Of a stretch of DNA of 64,000 nucleotides, positions 1-11,618 are shown in pieces; the first letter of the stretch is position 1, and every line of letters begins with the position of its first letter. The stretch is from Euryodendron excelsum. Lineage: Eukaryota; Streptophyta; Magnoliopsida; Ericales; Pentaphylacaceae. The notes beneath the pieces are model-generated. The model was not told where the DNA came from and did not search any database. It saw only the letters and a list, made by a program, of their open reading frames with translations. The DNA lies in assembly GCA_033060915.1 (NCBI GenBank), contig CM065378.1:52499501-52563500 (forward strand), read 5' to 3'. Position numbers and translations under genes: made by a program.

Positions 1-878
1 GTCTTCAACCTCCAAAGACCTCAAAGTGTCTTAAACCTTTTCAAAGACCTCAAAGTGTTTAAACTTTTCCAAAGACCCCAAAGTGTCTTCAAGATTTCTA
101 ACGGCCCTAATGCGCCTATTCCCCATTGGGCTCTTACCCGAGCTACGAATGACTTGATTCTCGCCAAATGAGATACGTAGGCAACCTAAAATGGTGCGGT
201 CATAACTTTTATTCCAACCCCAATCCCTTTTTCAAAAATTCCAATCAAATCAAAGTTTCTATCCCAAACTTTTTCAAAACCTCCATTATTTTCAAATTTC
301 TTCTAAAACTTACATCATGCATTATTTATCCAAAAAGTGATGACTAAACCCCGTTTTCAAAAATTCTAAAGTGGACATAAAGTGGACCATGGTAACCAAT
401 TATTCTAGTAAGTGAACAAAAGGGTGATTAGATATATAGGTACCGAAAGGGCGGGGTAGGGTGATGATCTTAGGATATCTTTTTTACACGTAACCAACCC
501 CCGAACCTTAGATTTCTGTTTTCGATAGACCAAAATGGAGTTATTTTTAAAAAGGGCTTAACCATTTCAAAAGGTTGTCAAACAACTTATTTTCCTAAAA
601 ACCCTTTCTTGAGGAAGTTTTCAAAAACCTTTTTTCCAAAACTCTAAGTTTAATCTTCGAATTAACGCTTAGTTTTAGGTGCCCTAACTCACCTTAATCA
701 AGTTAGGTGGCGACTCCCCCTTTTTTTTTTTTTTTTTTAAAAAAGCCCTTAGTCAAACTAATTTTCTAACCTAGTTGCACTTGTCCTCCTAGGAGGACGA
801 GTTCTAGTGGCAGAGTTCCGTGCATTTTTGTGTCCGAGCCGAAAGGACCTTGGACCCCTAAAAAACTGAGGCGTAACA
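1..878. mobile_element. Family-L long-LTR end, inverted partial copy
   Basis: The reverse complement of this stretch matches the starts of the copies at 33989 and 59601. Shared landmarks are a conserved block around the motif GTCGCCACCTAA (seen here reversed near 705-716, followed by poly-T), the block containing GGGCGGGGTAGGGTGATG (about 450-467), and a block next to GTTGCCTACGTATCTC (about 170-187, reversed). The terminus is at 878, where the reverse complement begins TGTTACGCC. The copy continues beyond the left window edge, so length and interior are unknown. No coding potential is visible. It is likely a plant Ty3/gypsy LTR, but this is inferred from style only; strand of transcription is not assigned. 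Confidence 0.65.
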
Positions 879-2532
879 AACATAATACTTGCAGTCCACA
901 AATTAATTTTAATCCACTTATTGGATGGTAAACAACTGCCTCGAAAGCTTAGTATGTCAGCAAATGGGCCCAACAATATATATCAAGCTCCAACATCCGA
1001 CCTCATGGTCGAGCCCCTCTCACAAATGGAGACACAAATAAGCAGAATGCAGGAAAATATGCTAGTAGAATTCCATGCACACAAGCAAAAATAACAGAGG
1101 AACATAAAACACACAGGAAGACTTGCTAGAGCCAAAGCCTTAATACCAGCCCGTAAGTTTTCTAATTTTCAATAATCCTTTATTTATTTAAAAATAAATA
1201 AACTTGCTTGGCACGCAATTAACTAGTTTGTCGACTAGGCCAAACTTTGGATGCAAAAGCCCAACCTATGCATTACATAAACACCTTGAACAAAATTATT
1301 TCTGGCCTGGCCAACTATTTAGTTATATTCCTAGGGAATTAGGTTTTAACAATAAGATATGCAATCTTTCGAATCATCTCTAGTTCAATAGGGCCGTTTG
1401 GGGTTGATGAGAGCTGCCATGTGTTAGTTGTTCTTTCCTTCTTATTTCTGTGGAAGAAACTCTCAATCTTTCCCTATGATATCCCCTTTTTATTATATTC
1501 CTCTCGTTTCTCATAAAACAAAATAAAAGGAGGAAATAATACTTAGTTCGAATGGTTAAACGCAGAACAAATCAGTTATGTATCACTGCTGTAAATATGT
1601 TTTATTTCATCACATTAGTTTTGCTATTACAAAATTCTAAGGCACACCATGATTTATATTTCAACTTTACAGATTTATGACTTCTACAAAGTGAATGCTT
1701 CTATTACCAAATTCTAAGGCATGCCTTGATTAATACTTCAACTTTACAGATTCATACCTTCTACAAAGTGAATACTTCCAGTGCTGCAATTAGGTAGAGG
1801 GCTAAATTCACCGCTCTCTTAATAGAGTGGGATTTCAAGTAACTAAGTTTAGGAATACATTCGTATACCCATGTTTTGCTTTTAATACTTAATAAGAAGA
1901 TGTACTATGATAACACAAAGGGAGGTGAAAATATGTACACCCAAACAAAAAACAGCCTATATATCTACAAGCATGTACAACTCATCCAAAAAATCTAAAA
2001 AAGAAGTAAAACAAAAGGAAACATCCTTTCCCAACCATAAAAACATGGAAACTTGAGTGACTCCCTGTGAACAATGAACTAAAGCTCTACGGTTACTCTA
2101 ATGCCAAATGCTCCACATAATGTAATCAGGAGCTGCTACCCATGCATGTCTCTTTCTCCTCGGGCAGCTACAACTCCAACAAGCGAAGAGATGAACCACT
2201 AAATCTGGCATAACCGATTCCACGCCAAAAACAAAATAAAGCAAAACTCCAAACCTCTCTTGCCACTGTACAACAAAGAATGAGGCAGTTCACAGACTTC
2301 CCTCTATTCTTATACATATAGCACCAATTCGTCACCATCTCCTCTTCTACAAATTATCTGAAGCAAGAATATCCTCAACAGAATCCATCCAAAAAAATAA
2401 GGCCACCTTTGTGGGAGCCTCAGTTTTCCAAATGCCTTTCCACAGAAGAGCAACCCCACCCCCTATCTTACAAAGAAATTTGTAGAAATAGAAAACTGAG
2501 AAGGAGCCCCCTTTCGTATGTCGTTGTATACT
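879..2532. other. Gene-free AT-rich stretch
   Basis: I see no long open frame, RNA gene or complete element in these 1.65 kb. The only structure is a 77-bp tandem duplication at 1624-1773. The stretch could be intergenic or intronic host DNA lying between the family-L end and the next LTR element. Confidence 0.5.
1624..1773. repeat. 77-bp tandem duplication, two copies
   Basis: The phrase starting CTATTAC and ending AAAGTGAAT occurs at 1624-1696 and again at 1701-1773, about 90 percent alike. It is a simple local duplication with no evident function. Confidence 0.8.
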
Positions 2533-2537
2533 TGTAC

Positions 2538-4092
2538 TATCACACCCACTCTTAATCAGGTGTCAGTAACACCATCTTAGGGTGAATGTGATCGTACAAG
2601 TTCTTAACCTATTAGCGAAACCTCATCACCATCCTAAAGATAGAGAATCTTTCAAGGATAACAACAATATTATAATTAAAACCATCCCTAATTGTCCCAT
2701 AACCCAACAACATATATAAAGTAAAGTAGTGATACAAACTCACAAGAATTACAAACTGAAAGGTAAACACACTCTCTCCAATACATAACATATACAAGAC
2801 GACCGACTCAACAAGTGGAGTTTCTCGAAGATCTCAACTTGACATCATCTATAGTGGACCGGACCTCATCCAATCTTACCTGCAAAATAACCTATGTGAG
2901 TGTGAGCTATATATCAACGAACTCACGGAAATAATCAAACTCGTTGTTGTATGTAATATCATCTCATAATCTAACAATTACCATCAATATAAATAATAAG
3001 ATATTCAATTCACTACGAATAAGAATATCTTATATCTACCCCATAATCAATACCAATATTAACATGAATAACAACGCCACAATCAATACCAACATAGATA
3101 ATAAGGCAACCAATACAATATGAATAAGATTATCTTAAATCCCCAACTATTATCGATTTATAATTATGATCGAATCACTCTTTAAGTTAAACCAGAGTGT
3201 TCTGGGCCGCTTTTGAACCTATCACATATCATCACATCAAAATTTGAGCAACTCAAGGCTAACATCCTCACTCTCCTAATCCTCCTACTAGTGCAAAATG
3301 ATACGCTAAAGTCTCCAACAAGATTTTGAGCTCAAAACATGAACAACATAAAGAATTCAAGGCCTCCACTTGGAAACCCTAAACACTCTCCCACTCCTCA
3401 CTTCAATTTAATCTTCATGACATGAACTGATATGCTATTATACAATAATTAATAAAAATACAATGAAACAAACACGAACATGAGATTCTTCACCTCAAAC
3501 AATGAATGCATAAGCTTCCCCTTCAATCTCTTCTTCCTTTCTCTCTTTCTCTTCTTTTCTCTCACTTTCTTTCTCACCAAGCACAAATGTTTCAAACAAG
3601 CTCCTCTCTCCTTGACTTTCAAGCCAACAATAGACACAAGGATGTCTCTATTATTCCACATGTCATGATCGTACACAGCTAGCAAATGAGATGAAGCACA
3701 CAAGTGATGCACATACCTCACTTAGATGAAGCTCACAAGTAATGCACATACCTCACTTAGATGAAGCCCACAAGTAATGCACATACTTTACTTAGATAAA
3801 GCACACACCTAGGTGTCACACTCCGAACACCTCCTTACTTTACTAATACACATGATTAACATAATTAATTACACTTATCATAATTAATTATAATTAACAT
3901 AAGTTAAAAATGAAGATTAATTAAGTTAAATAATCATAGATTAAGTCCACTAATCATGCTTAAAAATATGATAATCCTCCCATGGCATGCTCTCATTAAA
4001 GCATGCTAATTAAGCTCCTCAATTAATGTAATCATGGTCAACAACGTATGCAACCAAGCTAAACATGATGATAAGCAAGTTAAAGTTTAACA
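2538..4092 (-). repeat. 3' LTR of the giant-LTR element
   Basis: This 1555-bp LTR aligns along its whole length with 4429-6727 but lacks two blocks present there, about 460 bp (near 4855-5310) and about 330 bp (near 5605-5930). Its outer end reads TATCACACCC where the other LTR has TGCCACACCC, a transition that destroyed the terminal dinucleotide. Confidence 0.8.
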
Positions 4093-4106
4093 ACTCTTCC
4101 CTTATT
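4093..4106 (-). promoter_or_regulatory. Polypurine tract
   Basis: On the minus strand AATAAGGGAAGAGT lies directly against the 3' LTR start, the expected place for the plus-strand primer of reverse transcription. Confidence 0.7.
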
Positions 4107-4413
4107 TAAGAATTTCATCCCAAATTCACTTACTAGGTTGAAATAGTTATGAATACTCATTCTTCATATTTTCATCATTACATCATACTTGTCGCCACTT
4201 GTGCTTGGGTTTGTGGGTTAAAAATAATCCCTTGTCTCAACGGGGACGATGATGACATCTTTTTGTACCATTCTTTCTGCATCATTTCAATGTTAACACG
4301 CAATCTATATAACCCACATAACCTTACCAACTTAAACTTACAAAAATAACACCCTACAGACCACTGTAGCTCTAGACACCAACTTATTAACATACCCTTG
4401 GTCTTAAACCTCA

Positions 4414-4426
4414 GCTCTGATACCAA
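4414..4426 (-). promoter_or_regulatory. Primer-binding site, tRNA-iMet type
   Basis: On the minus strand TTGGTATCAGAGC follows the 5' LTR after a 2-nt spacer. This is the standard plant initiator-Met tRNA primer site and fixes the element's orientation. Confidence 0.85.
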
Positions 4427-4428
4427 TC

Positions 4429-6727
4429 TGCCACACCCTCTCCTAATCAGGTGTCATTAATACCATCTTAGGGTAAATGTGATCACACAAGTTCTCAACT
4501 TGTCAATGAAACCTCACCACCATCCCAAAGATAGAGAATCTTTCAAGGATGACAACAATATTATAATTAAAACCATCCTTGAATCTCCATAGTCAAGTAA
4601 AGTACTGAAACATACATAAAGTAAAGTACTGAAACAAACTCATAATTATTACAAACCAAAATGTATACACACTCTCTCTCCAATACACAACATATATAAG
4701 ATGACTGACTCAACAAGTGGAGCTTCTCGAAGTTCTCAACTCGACATCATCTGTAGTAGATTGGACCTCATCCCATCTTACCTGCAAAATGACCTGTGTG
4801 GATGTGAGCTATATATCAACGAACTCACTAAGATAATCAAACTCACAAAGAATGAATACTAGATAATGACCAAGTCAATCATCAACACATATTGCACTAA
4901 ATCAACCACCAGAGGATAAACCACCACGAATAGGTAAACTACCATTATGAAAGAGGTAATCACTGAATCAACCACCGAAACATAACCCACTAGCAATGAT
5001 ATACAATCATATAAGTACTGAATCAATTATCAATAAATAAACCACCAATATCAATGATACAATCATAAGCTTATCATCATCACCAAATGACTCATATAAT
5101 GCATTGTCTCTTATGATACAATGTTGAATGTCACCACATAGGCTCACTGCACAGGCTCACCGCTTAAGCTCGTCACCACATAAGCATTTCACTATGTGGG
5201 CTCGCCACTTAGACTTGTTGATAATCTTGCCAAGATTGATAAAGCAAGTTATTAAGAATAATCACCATGACCTAAACTCTAGCGTGCAATGCAAAATATG
5301 CACAAAATGTATATTGTATGCAGTATCACCTCATAATTTAACAAACACCATCAATGTAAATAATAAGACATTTAATTCAATACAAATAAGAATATCTTAT
5401 ATCCTCGCCTCACAATCAACATTAACATTAATATTAACAACAACACCACAATCAATACCAACATAGATAATAAGGCATCCAATTCAATGTGTATAAAATT
5501 ATCTTAAATCCCCACCTGTTATCGATTTATAACTTTGATTGAATCACTACTTAGGTTGAACTGGAGTGTCCTGGGCCATTTTTAAATCTATCACACATTA
5601 GCACATCAAACTTGATAAAATGATTGTAATAATTTATAGCCAACGCATATTCATGGCTTTTACTCATTAAATATGTGATTTAGAACATCAATGATGCATT
5701 AAAAACTTAATGCAATATATTAAACTAATCCCCAACGCAATGCAAGGTAAAACCGGATAAAAGTAGCCAAAAGTGTGGGCCACTAGGCACCCCCTAGCAC
5801 CCTAGTGGTGCCCCTCACCAGAGGAGCACGCCACTAGGGGCCCTCCAGCCCCCCTACTAGCGTCTCTTACCAGTGGACTGCGCCATTAGGTGCACTCAGC
5901 CCGCCTATTGGCACCCTTCACTACTTGGTCCAAAATTTCAACTACTCAAGGCCAACATTATCACACTCATAATCCTCCTGCAAGTTCAAAATGATGCTCT
6001 AAAGTCTCCAAAAAGACTTTGAGCTCAAAACATGAACAACATGAAGAATTCAAGACCTCCACTTGGAAACCCTAAACACACTCCCACTTCTCACTTCAAT
6101 TTAATCTTCATAACATGAAATGATATGCTATCATACAATAATCAATAAAAATGCAATGAAACAAACATAAACATGATATTCCTCACCTCAAACAATGAAC
6201 GCCCAAGCTTCCCTTTCAATCTCTTATTCCTTTTCTTCATTTCTCTCTTGCTCTTATTTTCTCTCCCTTTCTGTCTTACCAAATACAAATGTTACTAACA
6301 ATCTCCTCTCTCCTTGGCTTCCAAGCCAACAATAGATACAAGGATGTATCTATTATTTCACATGTCATGATCATCCACATAGCTAGCAAATGAGATAAAG
6401 CACATAAGTGATGCACACACCTCACTTAGATAAAGCACACACCTAGGTGTCACACTCCAAACACCTTCTTGTTTCACTAATCTACATTATTAACATAATT
6501 AATTATACTTATGATAATTAATCGGCATTAATATAAGCTAAGCATGAATATTAATTAAGCTAAGTAATCATGGATTAAGCCCACTAATCATGCAAAAAAA
6601 AGTATGATAATCCCTCCATGCATGCTCTCATTAAAACATGCTAATCAAACTCCTCAATTAGCATAATCATACTCAACAACGTATGCAATTAAGCTAAACA
6701 TGATGCTAAGTAAGTTAGGGTTTTACA
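4429..6727 (-). repeat. 5' LTR of the giant-LTR element
   Basis: This 2299-bp LTR is the longer copy. Around 5780-5930 it holds a GC-richer run of short repeats built on CACTAGG/CCCCTAGC-type motifs that is absent from the other LTR. No open frame longer than about 110 codons is present. Confidence 0.8.
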
Positions 6728-6998
6728 TGTACTTTAAACATACTTCTATTTTTATGAAAATAGGGGACTACCTGAATTCAAAATGTGAAAAATGAAAATT
6801 AAGCTTATAAGTAACCTAGAATTAATTAATGCCCTTCTTTGTATTTGATTATATTTAAATTAAAATAAATATTTAGAAGTAAAAGACTTTCAATCCATGG
6901 ACCCCTCGTTGTGTAGAGTAGTGCAGATTAGTGTCAATTATTACTAAAAAAACAAATGGGACCTTAATTTGTTCCGACTGCACTGACCGTTATGAAAT

Positions 6999-7360
6999 TG
7001 TTAGAAGTTAATTCAAACTCGAAGAAATTTCTATTATCTCTCCACTAGTAGTTCAAATCTTAATCTTGTTGATGTTGATTTTTCTCTTTCATCTCCTAGT
7101 TATCTGGTGTTCTTTAATTTTTTAATAAATCCTGATCTTTTAAATAAGGTTGTTAAGTTGTTGGTTTATTTTCTTTATTGCTACCACATGTCCAGATTAG
7201 CTATTTATTTAAGGGTGTTATATGGATTGATTTGTATATAGAGAAAATTCAGTCAGTAAAAAGAATTATGTTCTCTCCTGAATTGGTTCTTATATTTTTT
7301 CTCCTATTTTTGCCCTATTTTGTCTAGCTGCAAAATAGTGAAGTTGATTTTTATCCAACA
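6999..7360 (+). repeat. 5' LTR of copia element A
   Basis: The 362-bp LTR begins TGTTAGAAGTTAATTC and ends TTATCCAACA. It is matched by 17280-17642. The primer site follows within a few bases. The flank immediately left is GAAAT. Confidence 0.9.
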
Positions 7361-7363
7361 TTT

Positions 7364-7377
7364 GTGGTATCAGAGCT
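7364..7377 (+). promoter_or_regulatory. Primer-binding site of copia A
   Basis: GTGGTATCAGAGCT just after the 5' LTR is the initiator-Met tRNA primer site typical of Ty1/copia elements. Confidence 0.85.
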
Positions 7378-7439
7378 AAGGGTTACTAGACTAGGGCTGG
7401 AGCAAGTTGTTGGAAAAGCAAGGGAAGGTAAGGAAAAGA

Positions 7440-8589
7440 ATGGCTGCTGTAGGTAATAATTCTCAACCTAAGGTTCCCATTTTCAAAGGTGCGAACTATA
7501 AATTCTGGAGCATAAAAATGAAAACATTGTTTATTTCTCTTGAGTTATGAGAATTAGTTGAGACTGGTTATATATAGTATGATAACCAAGAAGGGAGAAT
7601 CATTGCTGCTCAAAAAATAGAGATGAGGGAAAACAAAAGGAAGGATGCGAAGTCTTTTTCTTACATTCAATAAGCATTGGATGATACAATTTTTCTAAGA
7701 ATAATGGGAGCAGAGACATCTAAAGAAGCTTGGGAGTTGCTTCAAAGTGAATATGAAGAATCAGGTCAGGTAATTACCTTGAAATTGCAAACTCTTCGTC
7801 GTGATTTTGAAACACTAATGATAAAAAGTTCTGAGTCCATTCATGATTATATCACAAGAGTTACTTCCATTGTTAATCAAGCAAAGTCTCTTGGTGAAAA
7901 TTTAACTGACCAAAAGGTTGTTGAAAAAGTTCTGAGAAGCTTGACTCCAAAATTTAATAGTGTTGTTGCTGCCATTAAAGAGTCGAAGGATTTGTCCACT
8001 TTATCTTTAACTCATCTCAATGGCTCACTAAAAGCATATGAGGAGAGGTTGAATAGGGCTGTTGAAAATCAAGTGGAGCAGGCTTTTCAATCAAAGCTTG
8101 AAGGTAGAATCGGCCCAAATGGAGGTACGCATTCTAATTCATCAGGGCATAAGTACAATGGCAGAGGCAAAAATAACAACTTTTATGGCAAAGAAAGAAG
8201 CCATTTACCATTCCAACAAAAATCAAAGGCAACCCAATAAAGGTATTAATGACAGAGGTAATATTGATACCCTTCGATGCTTTGATTGCAAAAAGAATGG
8301 TCATATTGAACAAGATTGTTGGTACAAAAATAAAGATCCTAACATTCCTAAATGGTCCATTTGTAACAAGTATGGCCACACAGAAAAAGAGTGTTGGCAT
8401 AATTTGAAAAATCAGGCAAACTTTGATGAAGAAAAGGCTGATGATGAAAAGGAAAATGAAGAAACTTTGTTTGTCTCATGTCTTACTATTACTACCAAGA
8501 ATGTTTGGTACTTAGATAGCAGTTGCAGTAATCATATGACTGAAGATAAATCTATTTTTGTTGAAATTGATGAATCTATGAAATCTTAG
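7440..8589 (+). pseudogene. Copia A gag and protease start (decayed)
   Basis: An ATG at 7440 opens a gag that is soon broken by stops near 7548 and 7580, then reads openly from 7677 to 8240 (UBN2-type gag with the block EAWELLQSEYEES) and continues in another frame to 8589. A zinc knuckle CFDCKKNGHIEQDC lies at 8278-8319. A second has lost its first cysteine (WSICNKYGHTEKEC). The aspartic protease signature follows as WYLDSSCSNHMT near 8506, where the usual D-S-G triad reads D-S-S. Gag would build the virus-like particle and protease would cut the polyprotein; neither can work here because of stops, frameshifts and the altered protease motif. Confidence 0.85.
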
Positions 8590-8872
8590 GTTTGCATGAG
8601 AAATGACAGCCAAGTGCAAGAGTAATGAAAGGGAGTCATCATGATTGATTCCAGATTTGGTAAGAAACTTATTCTTGATGTTATATATGTACTGGGTTTG
8701 GCTCAAAATTTGATTAGCTTGGGGCAACTGATGTGAAAGGACATTATGCTATTTTTAATGATGATAAATGCTTGATATATAACAAAGGGAATAAGAAATT
8801 ATTGTTATCTATTAAAATGACAGAAAACAAAATGTTCCCTATTGAATTTTCTCAGCTTACTTTAATGCATTT

Positions 8873-9770
8873 AATCTTAATTCAAGTGATGACTCGTGGT
8901 TGTGGCACAAAAGGTTTGGGCATTTAAACTTTAGTGGTTTAAGTTTGTTAAACAAGAATTCAATGGTGAGTGGACTACCTCCAGTGCATAGAAATGATGA
9001 GATACGTGAAGCTTGTGTTTATGGAAAGCAGCATCAAACTCCTTTTCAATTGGGGAAGTCTTGGAGAGCAACAAAGCCCTTAGTCCTTATACATGCAGAC
9101 ATTTGTGGCCCTATGTGTACAATTTCTATTGGGGAAAGTAAGTATTTTCTAATATTTGTTGACGATTATTCGAGGCTAACTTAGGTCTATTTTTTGAAGC
9201 TGAAATCTGAAGCACTTCTAATTTTTTTTCTGAATTCAAAGCATATTTTGAGAAACAAAGCGAATACCCCATGAAGATCTTGCACACTGATCGAGGTAGT
9301 GAATTCACATCGGAAGAATTTTTACATTGTGCAGAAATGCAGGAATTCATAGAGAACTTATAGCAAGTTTCACTCTGTAGCAAAATGTGGTTACATAGCA
9401 AAAAAATCATAGCATTGTTGAAGTTGCAAGATGTATGTTGAAAGAGAAAAAGCTTCCAAAGAAGTTTTGGGCTGAAGCTGTATTTACTGTAGTATATTTG
9501 CTTGACCGATTTCCTACAAAAGTTGTTAAAGGAAGAACTCCATATGAAGCTTGACATGGAAGGACGCCAAATGTAAGTCAATTAAAAGTTTTGGTTGTAT
9601 TGTTTATGCTCACATTTCATTTGAGAAAAGAGGAAAATTAGATGATAACTGTAGAAAATGCATTCTTATTGGTTATGAAACAAAATGATACAGGTTTTAT
9701 GATCCTAATAAAAATGGGTTGTTTGTAAGCCGTGATATTGTTTTTAATGAAAGTGGGAAGATAGCCTTAC
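8873..9770 (+). pseudogene. Copia A integrase region (decayed)
   Basis: The pre-integrase zinc region is seen as LWHKRFGHLNFSGLSLL, followed by a partly lost Cys pair (ACVYGKQH). The catalytic core shows the first Asp in HADICGP and the second in TDRGSEF; the block with the catalytic Glu is scrambled. Core sequence continues as KEKKLPKKFWAEAVFT and later TPNVSQLKV. Several stops and frame changes interrupt it (near 9182, 9361 and 9554). Integrase would join the cDNA to host DNA; this copy is inactive. Confidence 0.8.
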
Positions 9771-9816
9771 AGATTCTCCTTTACTTGTTGAAAATAAGGA
9801 AGAGGGATCATTTGAT

Positions 9817-10624
9817 GTGCAGCCAACTAAAGATGAATCTATAGAGTCTCATCCAAGAAAGTTTAGAAGTCTTACTAATATATACCGGACTTGTGACTTT
9901 GCATTTGCTACTTTAGAACCTGGTTCTTTTGAAGATGCATCAAGAAAACCTGAATGGCATACTGCCATAAGAGAAGAAATGGACGCAATTGAAAGAAATA
10001 AAACATGAAAGCTGGTTGATCTACTTGCTGGAAAGGAAGCAATCGGCCTCAAGTGGATCTACAAGTCCAAGTTCAATTCAGATGAATCTCTTCAAAGGCA
10101 CAAAGCGCGGTTAGTTGCAAAGGGTATGCTTAGGTTTTTGGTATTGACTTCTTTGAAACATTTTCATCTGCCACAAGGTTTGACACAATTTGAATAGTCC
10201 TAGCTTTGGTTGCTCAAAAGTATTGGCAGTTTTTTCAATTTGATGTTAAGTCAGCCTTTCCCAATGGACAATTGGAAGAAGAGGTGTACTTGGAGCAACC
10301 TCAAGGATTTGAAGTCAATGAAATCGATGAAATAGTTTACAAATTGGGAAAAGCACTCTATGGACTCAAGCAATCCCTAAGAGCATCGTATAGAAAAATT
10401 GACAAATATTTTAGAAGGAATAACTTCAAGAGAAGTGAAAGTGAGTTGACGATGTATGTGAAAGCACAAGGTAATAATGAAATTCTCATTGCTTACCTAT
10501 ATGTCGATGCCATGATATTTACTAGAAATTCCTTAAGTTTGATTGAAGATTTCAAGAAAAGCATGATGTCCACATTTAAGATGACAAATTTGGGGCTTTT
10601 GCACTATTTTCTAGGAATGAAAAT
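9817..10624 (+). pseudogene. Copia A reverse transcriptase, 5' part
   Basis: The start of the copia RT is clear: EEMDAIERNKT, then KWIYKSKFNSDES, then the catalytic Asp in FQFDVKSAFPNG (10206-10643 frame) and LYGLKQSL. The second catalytic motif, normally YVDD, reads YVDA at 10499-10510, so a metal-binding Asp is lost. The frame runs into the left LTR of element B at 10625. The coding sequence resumes at 16413 on the far side of B, so the split is an insertion, not a deletion. Confidence 0.9.
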
Positions 10625-11554
10625 TGTAATGTTATGTAATTGACTAAATTTCGTGCCAAGTCTTGTTTGATGTTATTTAGAAAATTAGGATATCTACCAC
10701 AAGCATTCGGAAAGGATTTAAATCTTATTTATGCAAGCTCGTGCTAAGAGACTTGTATGATACATCATGGGCAGATATATAGACTTCGAGGGATTTCGAG
10801 GAATCTCATGAAATCCTTGCGGGATGTCACAGGATGTCGCAGAATGTCGAGGGCAAAAACAGTGAGCATGCAAAATTAGGCAGGACTTTGCGGGATTCTT
10901 GTGGGATGTCAATGGCAAAAATAATGAGCATACAAAATTTGGGAATTGAGCTTGTGGGATCATCGTAGGTTCTCGAGGGATTGAGCTGCGCAAAATCTAA
11001 ATTTTCAGGAATCGCGCCATTAGGGTTTTTTTGCCTATTTAAGGCCCAACATACTTTCCCAGATCCAGATCTGAGCTGCCACATTGAAAACTCTTAAAGA
11101 GAAGTGTTTTCCATCTTTTAAAAGGCTTAGAAACAAAGTTTAGCAAGAATCTTCTTTAACTCTATTGAGGAGATCAAAAGTCTTAAAGGAGTTCAAGGCG
11201 CCAAATCCGTTCTAAAGGGATATGAACGGTAGTCAAGCACAAAGACGGTGAATCGTGGATATGAGTAAGATCCAAACAATCATTAGATCAAGGAGTTAAT
11301 AGGTTTTAATTGTGGAGAGTCTTGTAACCATCTAAACTACAAGTTATAGTGTATGAACTTTGTTCGACAAATGGGACATGTGTTTTTTCTCCTAGTTAGG
11401 GTTTTCATGGCAAAAACTTTACGTGTTCTTAGTTGAATGGTTGTTCTCTCTTCTATCTTATATTGTACAATATTGTTTATAGCCATTACACCTTGACCTA
11501 ATATGGTAGTAATTAGTCTCTTTGACAAAACATAAACTGAAGCTAGGTTTTTCA
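10625..11554 (+). repeat. 5' LTR of element B
   Basis: The LTR begins TGTAATGTTATGTAATTG and ends GGTTTTTCA. It contains two units of an internal tandem repeat around GTGAGCATGCAAAATT (10800-10950), while the 3' LTR has three. Confidence 0.88.
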
Positions 11555-11567
11555 ATTGGTATCAGAG
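11555..11567 (+). promoter_or_regulatory. Primer-binding site of element B
   Basis: ATTGGTATCAGAG directly follows the 5' LTR, again the initiator-Met tRNA type. Confidence 0.85.
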
Positions 11568-11618
11568 TAGGACACTCAAAATCTTTTTTGTTTTTTAAAG
11601 AGTGAGGTCTTATTGCCT

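Larger units (their letters stand above)
2538..6727 (-). mobile_element. Non-autonomous LTR element with giant LTRs
   Basis: Two long direct repeats (2538-4092 and 4429-6727) flank only 336 bp. On the minus strand the LTRs start TGTAAAACCC or TGTTAAAC and end near GGGTGTGGCA. The primer site and polypurine tract lie exactly at the LTR borders, and both flanks carry the identical 5-bp TSD TGTAC (2533-2537 and 6728-6732). This proves a retrotransposition event. No gag or pol remains, so it needed proteins from another element. The LTR-to-interior ratio is unlike TRIMs (small LTRs) and LARDs (long interiors). Confidence 0.85.

Noticed and set aside
3480..3668. 62-codon hydrophobic ORF in the giant LTR
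   Set aside because: It is a low-complexity TTC/CTT-rich stretch; the other LTR copy does not keep the frame.
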